The position numbers were made by a program, and so were the translations under genes. The notes under the pieces are model-generated. The model was not told the DNA's origin and ran no database searches. It worked only from the letters and a program-made list of their open reading frames with translations. Shown here piece by piece: positions 58,885 to 64,000 of a stretch of 64,000 nt of DNA. Origin of the DNA: Sipunculus nudus (lineage: Eukaryota > Annelida > Sipuncula > Golfingiida > Sipunculidae); assembly GCA_026874595.1 (NCBI GenBank), contig CM049320.1, positions 25,210,214 to 25,274,213 on the forward strand. The letters are read 5' to 3'. Numbering within the stretch: position 1 is the first letter of the stretch; the number at the start of each line of letters is the position of its first letter.

Positions 58885-59000
58885 GTCAAAGACGCCGGAA
58901 AACTCCCGCGGTGGAAATTGACCCCCGTGTCAACTGAGTTTTTGTTCTGCGCACGCGCGGGGCGGGCGGTTATGACGGTAGCGCTCATGACACAACTATA
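58885..59000. promoter_or_regulatory. CpG-rich promoter-like spot with NRF1-type and GC-box sites
   Basis: About 13 CpG in 115 bp, in a genome where CpG is otherwise sparse. CTGCGCACGCGCGG at about 58952 fits the NRF1 consensus (YGCGCAYGCGCR) and is followed directly by GGGGCGGGCGG, a GC box. No TATA box and no recognisable first exon on either side. Promoter function is inferred. Confidence 0.35.
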
Positions 59001-59451
59001 CTTGCGAGTGCTCCAAGTTTATAGGATCCATCTGCCGATCTAATGTAGATACGTCCGTTTGGAAAAGTTGAATGGGTCTATATTGCATTTGAATTCAGAT
59101 TCTGTTGGATTTATTCCTGAAAAAGGCAGCATATTTTGATATTGGAAATAGTCTTTTTTTTAGATTCGTGTGGCCATCTATGTTGTTATCCTCAAACTTT
59201 TTCGAATTTTCATGATTTCAACATGAACATTTTATAACCATTTAAAAAATGCCATGTATTTCAATACCTGTATTCTATTAAGTTTTAGATAAAGTTTCAG
59301 ATATTACCTCGAGATATATTTATTTTTATTTATTCAGTAATTTCCAAATCGTTTAATGTTTCTATACGTTCATGTGTGTCCGTATCTAAGACACGCACGC
59401 ATGATCTGTAGAAGTTTGGTTGGTACAACAACATATTGGAAGAAAATAAAT

Positions 59452-59455
<4 letters not shown>

Positions 59456-59505
<50 letters not shown>
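59456..59505 (+). repeat. (TA)n microsatellite at the second hammerhead
   Basis: Pure TA tract abutting AACTCTGAAG, the same junction as at 37588/37589. Confidence 0.92.
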
Positions 59506-59507
<2 letters not shown>

Positions 59508-59610
59508 CTCTGAAGAAAAACAACACTGTTAATTCACAACAGTCTGTTTCACGGGATGCGACCCGATCATCAGGTGAATGTGGTTAGAATGAAGCTAACG
59601 GCGTGGTTTG
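59506..59610 (-). mobile_element. Hammerhead-bearing element, second copy
   Basis: It matches the left arm and centre of the element at 37589-37787 almost base for base (AACTCTGAAGAAAAACAACA through GAAGCTAACGGCGTGGTT), including the ribozyme. The opposite inverted arm is missing; a short TA-rich run follows. Its identity to the other copy, 22 kb away, suggests recent activity of the family. Confidence 0.6.
59532..59579 (-). ncRNA. Type I hammerhead ribozyme, copy 2
   Basis: Same 48-nt fold as at 37615-37662: helix I ATTCAC/GTGAAT, CTGATGA, helix II CGGG/CCCG, GAAA, helix III ACAG/CTGT. The only difference is the cleavage-site base, U here and A there, both allowed (H17). The U-U at position 10.1/11.1 and the one-base helix III loop are shared by both copies, so they are family features and not sequencing errors. 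Confidence 0.8.
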
Positions 59611-59735
59611 AAATATATATATATAAAGGTTGTGTGTGAGGGGGTGTGTGTATGATTATGTATTTCTTTCCATCTTTATTCCGACATTTATTGCTATTAT
59701 TATGATGATGATGATGGTGATGATGATTATTAATA

Positions 59736-59770
59736 TTATTATTATTAGTATTATTATTATATTTATAATA

Positions 59771-59834
<64 letters not shown>
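59736..59834 (+). repeat. (ATT)n trinucleotide repeat
   Basis: Long, nearly pure ATT array preceded by GATGATGATG text. Reading frames of pure isoleucine across it are artefacts. Confidence 0.92.
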
Positions 59835-59836
<2 letters not shown>

Positions 59837-60084
59837 CCAATCAATGAAACATCGGATGAAAAAGTGGCAGAATGATAATAATAATTATAAGAAGAATGAT
59901 AAAAACAAATATCACTTTCTATGAATGGGTGGAGCTAATAAAAAATGCAGCTGGGAATCTGTGCGTGTGGGATTAGGTGCATGGGCCTCTTGTTTGGGGA
60001 CATACGTATTACTTTACCTGACAACGCCAAATCAAGCAGTAAAGATAACAAACGTTGTCCTCCCTTTGTTATCATGACTTAGTG

Positions 60085-60330
60085 TTGGTGTATGATTTAT
60101 CAAGATGAACAAGTTAACGTTTGGCGCCTCATCACACGATTTCGACCACCCAACGCGATATTCAGCAGATCATATTATCAGGTCGTGAACATAAGCACGT
60201 CACATAAAAGGCGGCAGTGTCAAGTCGCCATTTACGTTGACAAACTTCCCCAGGTGTGAACAAAGTCTAATAAATTATACAAATATCAGTTAAATGCGCA
60301 GGCATTCTGTTTTGTTTTTAGTAAAACACG
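60085..60330 (+). repeat. Local direct duplication B, copy 1
   Basis: Parallel to 60660-60905 at a constant offset of 585-586 bp: TTTATCAAGATGAAC / TTTATCAAGATAAAC, CGACCACCCAACGCGA, GCACGTCACAT, GTTGACAAAC, AGGTGT and AAATATCAGTTAA. Confidence 0.75.
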
Positions 60331-60659
60331 GACTCCGATTTCCAAATGCCGCAATTGTATCGTCCGCTAATTAGGTTGTTTTTACCAGTAATTGTGATTT
60401 ATGCAATTTCTAGAGAACTGATTTCACAAGATTTTATGGAGAGATTGGCCATGGGAAAGCATTTGCCTGCTACATAATATACTTTTAATTATCTTTACTC
60501 AAAGTATGTTTTTGTTTGCAAGGGTCTGCGGGCGTTCTTATCTAGAACCCGGCCTCGTTTATAAATCTAAGGGTATACTGTCAAACTGGTAGTCGATTTG
60601 CCTGGTCGCCAGTAAACTGTATTTTGGTGTGAATATTTCTACGCAATCGCACTGCTAGT

Positions 60660-60905
60660 CCGATCATATGAATGTTATTTATCAAGATAAACGTTTGAGT
60701 TCGGCAACCAATCGCATCGAAAGGCCCGCGACCACCCAACGCGAAACAGCGGGAAAACATATCGAGGCGAGAAAATTCGCACGTCACATCAATAGGCGAC
60801 AGACTAAAGTCCGGATATATGTTGACAAACTACCACAGGTGTAAAAAATCTGAATTATCTATCTAAATATTAGTTAACTGTGGCGGTAAACCCGTCAAGC
60901 ATACA
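60660..60905 (+). repeat. Local direct duplication B, copy 2
   Basis: Diverged copy of 60085-60330. The constant offset means almost no length change within the duplicated block. Confidence 0.75.
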
Positions 60906-61440
60906 AGGTATTGGTTTTTCTCGGTGCCTCTTAGAAAAGAATTCGTCCTCAGCTTAATCTTTTCCCAACTGTTATGTATTACCTTCATGTTTGTTGTTGT
61001 TTAATGGTTCTGTGTTTATTTAAACAAAATAAACCTCCATCTGCCGTTCATATTAAACATGGCTTGTCTTCACTGTAATATAGCTGTATCAGGAAAATAT
61101 ATAGAGGGAAGGGTTTCATGACTTAACGCAAATATTGGGTTTGTTCGTTCAACAAAGTGCCCTCTAACACATATGGACGATAACAGAATGTGAAAGGGAC
61201 ATAGATGCAAACTCCAAGATGACAGCCAATATTGTGGCTCAGAATGACTTTTTCTTTAAACGGAGATGCTTATAATATTATTGTTAGCAGAATATCAGGA
61301 GACCCTAGACTTCTTTTACATTTCAAGTTATAAAGCGTACTGAAAATTCTAATTGCTGTCAGAACTTATTCGCTTTATTTATAGGTCATCAAATGTGAAA
61401 TTGCTGCTAACTGGACCTTTATATATGTCTCTAATAACGG

Positions 61441-61625
61441 GGGCCCTGGATATCTGAGCGGTAAAACGCTCGGCCCTCTCCGCTTGCGACCCGGGCTCCA
61501 TCCCAGGTGTTGCCATGAGAGTTGGTTGTAGTGGCCCGTCCAAGGTCGGTGGTTCTCTCCGGTTTCTCCGGCTTCCTCCACCTCTCTCACTACGATCTTC
61601 AACTCTATCAGTATCTTCTATTTTC
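61441..61625 (+). repeat. tRNA-derived SINE (family 1), copy 3
   Basis: The head GGGCCCTGGATATCTGAGCG then GTAAAACGCTCGGCCCTCTC resembles a D-arm region, and GCGACCCGGGCTCCATCCCA is a B-box with two changes. The body GTTGGTTGTAGTGGCCCGTC, CAAGGTCGGTGGTTCTCTCC, GGTTTCTCCGGCTTCCTCCA matches the minus-strand copies at 24875-25043 and 29775-29921. Confidence 0.82.
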
Positions 61626-62045
61626 GCCATAAATATCTCGGAACTACCAAAACAGACTCAATCTCGCATACTCTGTCGTTGCTGAGGAAGCCAGTGCGGC
61701 CGAATATTCTGGAGACCTGTGACTGACTGGAGCGCCGACTTCACTTTTAGTCAGTCAGTACAATGACTGAAGTATTTTGGGTTCCCAAAAGGTCCTTCCA
61801 TAGAATTTTGATGTTTACAGGATCGCCTTACCTCCAGTATAAATGCAAAATCATATTGTTGTGTTTGGCAGCCATTTTTTTATAATACAATATTGATGAA
61901 ACATTCACAATCCGAAAACATTCATTCAAATGGGGTGGGAGGGCAAACCATGGCCAGAAATAACAAAATGGTATGTTCCGTCTTTAGCATAATACATTGT
62001 ACTTATTGATATACATGTAATAATATTACCGACTTCGCATGCACA

Positions 62046-62152
62046 TAACCTACACGCTAAGAATAAAGGGGTCTTTAATTGATGGTTCTTTTAAGAACTC
62101 GCATGGTTCTATCCAGAACCAAGGTTTCTTCTTGAACTCTTTTCTTAGTGAA
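62046..62152. mobile_element. MITE-like element of GGTTCT/AGAACC motifs, copy 2 (short)
   Basis: The left end CACGCTAAGAATAAAGGGGT and the right end GAACTCTTTTCTTAGTG are inverted relatives. The interior reads GGTTCTTTTAAGAACTCGCA, TGGTTCTATCCAGAACCAAG. It corresponds to the ends of the longer element at 45237-46192. Confidence 0.6.
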
Positions 62153-62357
62153 AAGGTTAAATCTGGCACTTGGAGTTTCGTGCCCTGATCATAATTAATA
62201 ATGAGGTTCCAGATGGATGAAAAATAGTAAAATAGTTACATATTACCAATTCGGCAGCTGTTATTGCTAAGGCTTATATAATCTTGCTTTTAGTGTGAAG
62301 AAATACATAAATCTAATCAGTGCCCTGTGTATTTCATGGATGATGAAATCTTCCCCC

Positions 62358-62381
62358 GGGGGGGGGGGGGGGGGGGGGGGG
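62358..62381 (+). repeat. 24-base poly-G tract
   Basis: Preceded directly by CCCCC. It is a potential G-quadruplex and lies 25 bp left of the third copy of the 0.5-kb repeat family. Confidence 0.9.
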
Positions 62382-62404
62382 TAGAGATTCAGGAGTATAT
62401 TTCT

Positions 62405-62935
62405 ATATTAAAGGTGTCCATTCACCTATCTTTTGAAATAGAATTTTTGTGATTTCTGGCTTCCGCTCTGTATGTATTAATGATCTAAGGGTAATTTTGT
62501 TAGTAAGAAGTTCTTATAAGGTCTTCATGAAGGATGTGTGAACTTGTTTGTCGACAATATGTTTGTAAACGCAGCAAATGTTGACAAACAGGAAAAACAT
62601 GTAACTGAAGGTGGTAGGTTGCATATATACTGAAGTAGAAAGGACACTTGCTGCAAACCCCAGTTGCAAAGCTCTTGCTTATGTGACTTGCTGCATAATG
62701 CAATTGTTGAATTTGTTTTTATTATTCTAGCGGGCCCAGCATATTAAAACACGCTGATATAAACAAAACAAGCAGCCTGTGTGCGGTGATATCCACGTTT
62801 TCTGGCCTATTTTTTATGAAAGCTCCAAGGTATTACCTTTAGTATATAAAGGTCAGCTAGGTGATTGGGCCCCTTTAATATTTCGGCCTTTTTTGTGTAA
62901 TTTGTGGGTGGACTTCTTAGGTCCTTCTTTGAAAG
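62405..62935 (+). repeat. Unnamed ~0.5-kb interspersed repeat, copy C
   Basis: Same order of blocks as 4770-5275 and 14505-14985: TTTCTGGCTTCCGCTCTGTA, TGTATTAATGATCTAAGGGT, AAGAAGTTCTTATAAGGTCT, GATGTGTGAACTTGTTTGTC, AATGTTGACAAACAGGAAAA, ATGTAACTGAAGGTGGTAGG, TTGCATATAT, then GTGTGCGGTGATATCC and TTTTCTGGCC. Confidence 0.75.
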
Positions 62936-63075
62936 ACAATGTTATTCATTGGAAGCAGATTTACACACTTTTATTTTATTTCTTTTTTTTTTGTGGAGAT
63001 TACCGAACACACTTATTAATGCTTGCTAAATTAGATATTATGTACACCTGCAGAATAACTTCGGGTGTCAGACTT

Positions 63076-63330
63076 CATGGCAGGGGTTACACATCATCAT
63101 TCCATTGCTGGGTCATGACACCGTGAAACCCCTGATAGGCGCACTCGTTTTTAGTGGATCACGACTATAAGGAACAGTTTTCCTGTTAAGCCTACAGAGA
63201 ACTCACCCTGGGTTTGGGCCGACAGTGAAAACTCTCACCGGCCCACGGCTGACATTTCAAACTCACGATCTCCCGTCCTTTTTAGCCCTGTGTTCAATCT
63301 CCCAGACTATAGTAAAGATTTGCACCTGAT
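63076..63330 (-). repeat. tRNA-derived SINE (family 2), copy 2
   Basis: On the minus strand the head reads TATAGTCTGGGAGATTGAAC, ACAGGGCTAAAAAGGACGGG, AGATCGTGAGTTTGAAATG (A- and B-box-like). The body continues ACCCAGGGTGAGTTCTCTGT, AGGCTTAAC, CGAGTGCGCCTATCAGGGGT and GTGTCATGACCCAGCAATGG. It pairs with the copy at 15580-15838 for the head and with 10640-10770 for the distal body. Confidence 0.7.
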
Positions 63331-63415
63331 ATCTCTTTTGATCTTGACCTAGTTCCGAAGATCGCACACTCCATAGCTGTTTCCCTGTTATCGCCGGTTG
63401 CAGGCTTGCGGTGGC

Positions 63416-63443
63416 GGGGGGGGGGGGGGGGGGGGGGGGGGGG
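63416..63443 (+). repeat. 28-base poly-G tract
   Basis: Longest homopolymer of the window. The minus-strand proline runs translated from it are artefacts. Confidence 0.9.
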
Positions 63444-63956
63444 ATGGCGTTCCAGCGAATGCAAACATTAGGTTTCTGCATTCCCTTGTTATAAAAAAGA
63501 TAAAATATTTTGGTTTTAAAATAGTTTTACATATTGGGCCTATGAAATGTTGTGAGCGCAGGTAAAACGCAGCGTTTAGTAAGCATAAAGTTCCTGACAC
63601 GCAGGCAGATCAGGCCGATAGGCAAAAAACTGCTGACGGAAAGTCGTGGTTCAACGGCCAGACAAAGCATTACACACTAACGCAAATGCCAGCTTGTGAA
63701 TATGCAGCATATATAATATGTCTTATTATAACTATGCGGGCTCTGTTGTATGCACTACACAATGGGTCATTAATTCTTTATTAGATAAATCACGCCTTGT
63801 GCACAGGCGTACAAGAAACGAAGCGGAAAGAAAAGAATAATAAATATCATACTATATATATTATATATACGTGTCCTCCATATTGGTAGCTGTCCATGGA
63901 TCAAGTTCTGATGCTTGTTCTTATCCCATATAAAAATCCTCTCTCATTTAAACGTG

Positions 63957-63960
<4 letters not shown>
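63444..63960. other. Intergenic sequence, nothing recognised
   Basis: No supported gene or repeat. Confidence 0.4.

Positions 63961-64000
<40 letters not shown>
63961..64000 (+). repeat. (TA)n microsatellite reaching the window end
   Basis: TA units continue to the last base, so the tract is truncated by the window boundary. Confidence 0.9.

Noticed and set aside
59656-59875. Long isoleucine-rich reading frames on both strands
   Set aside because: They are direct translations of the ATT microsatellite.

Overview
The window looks like nuclear DNA from a marine invertebrate, most likely a bivalve-type mollusc. The evidence is low gene density, AT-rich intergenic sequence, long TA/GA/ATT microsatellites, poly-G tracts, tRNA-derived SINEs, a CR1-type LINE, and dispersed repeats with TGTCCGTCCGTC heads and AGGTCA-rich tandem bodies of the kind I know from bivalve genomes. 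The taxon is an inference; no mitochondrial, rRNA or other diagnostic marker is present. There are no bacterial-style operons, no CRISPR array and no intact long coding region.

Only one host gene is recognisable. The last coding exon of ICMT (protein-S-isoprenylcysteine O-methyltransferase) lies at 2447-2629 on the + strand, with a poly(A) signal at 2751. Its upstream intron holds a 1.97-kb TA-flanked DNA transposon (260-2225). Earlier ICMT exons lie left of the window. Other possible coding pieces are weak: an unidentified terminal-exon-like segment at 29061-29158, a Cys/His-rich reading frame at 44103-44450 (-), and a GC-rich block with a TATA box at 12575-12870.

Layout: 2.8-12 kb is intergenic DNA with dispersed repeats, including a 2.4-kb element with a ~145-bp AGGTCA-rich tandem core, two 0.3-kb repeats of another family, and a 28-bp minisatellite. 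12-33 kb is mostly unique AT-rich DNA with SINEs and microsatellites. 33-41 kb is a cluster of five diverged copies of one unnamed repeat family, two of them facing each other, with a hammerhead-ribozyme-bearing element between two later copies. 45-46 kb holds a MITE-like element built of GGTTCT/AGAACC motifs. 48-49 kb and 60-61 kb hold local direct duplications. 49.4-54.2 kb is a decayed CR1-type LINE with esterase, endonuclease and reverse-transcriptase remains, itself invaded twice. 55-64 kb holds microsatellites, a second hammerhead copy, a CpG-rich promoter-like spot, SINEs, and the third copy of a 0.5-kb family also seen at 4.8 and 14.5 kb.

The most interesting signal is the pair of 48-nt type I hammerhead ribozyme folds (37615-37662 and 59532-59579, both minus strand), each beside a (TA)n tract. 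They have the known architecture of Penelope-like element or metazoan retrozyme ribozymes, with an unusual U-U mismatch at the base of helix II and a one-base helix III loop. All family assignments come from reading the sequence by eye.
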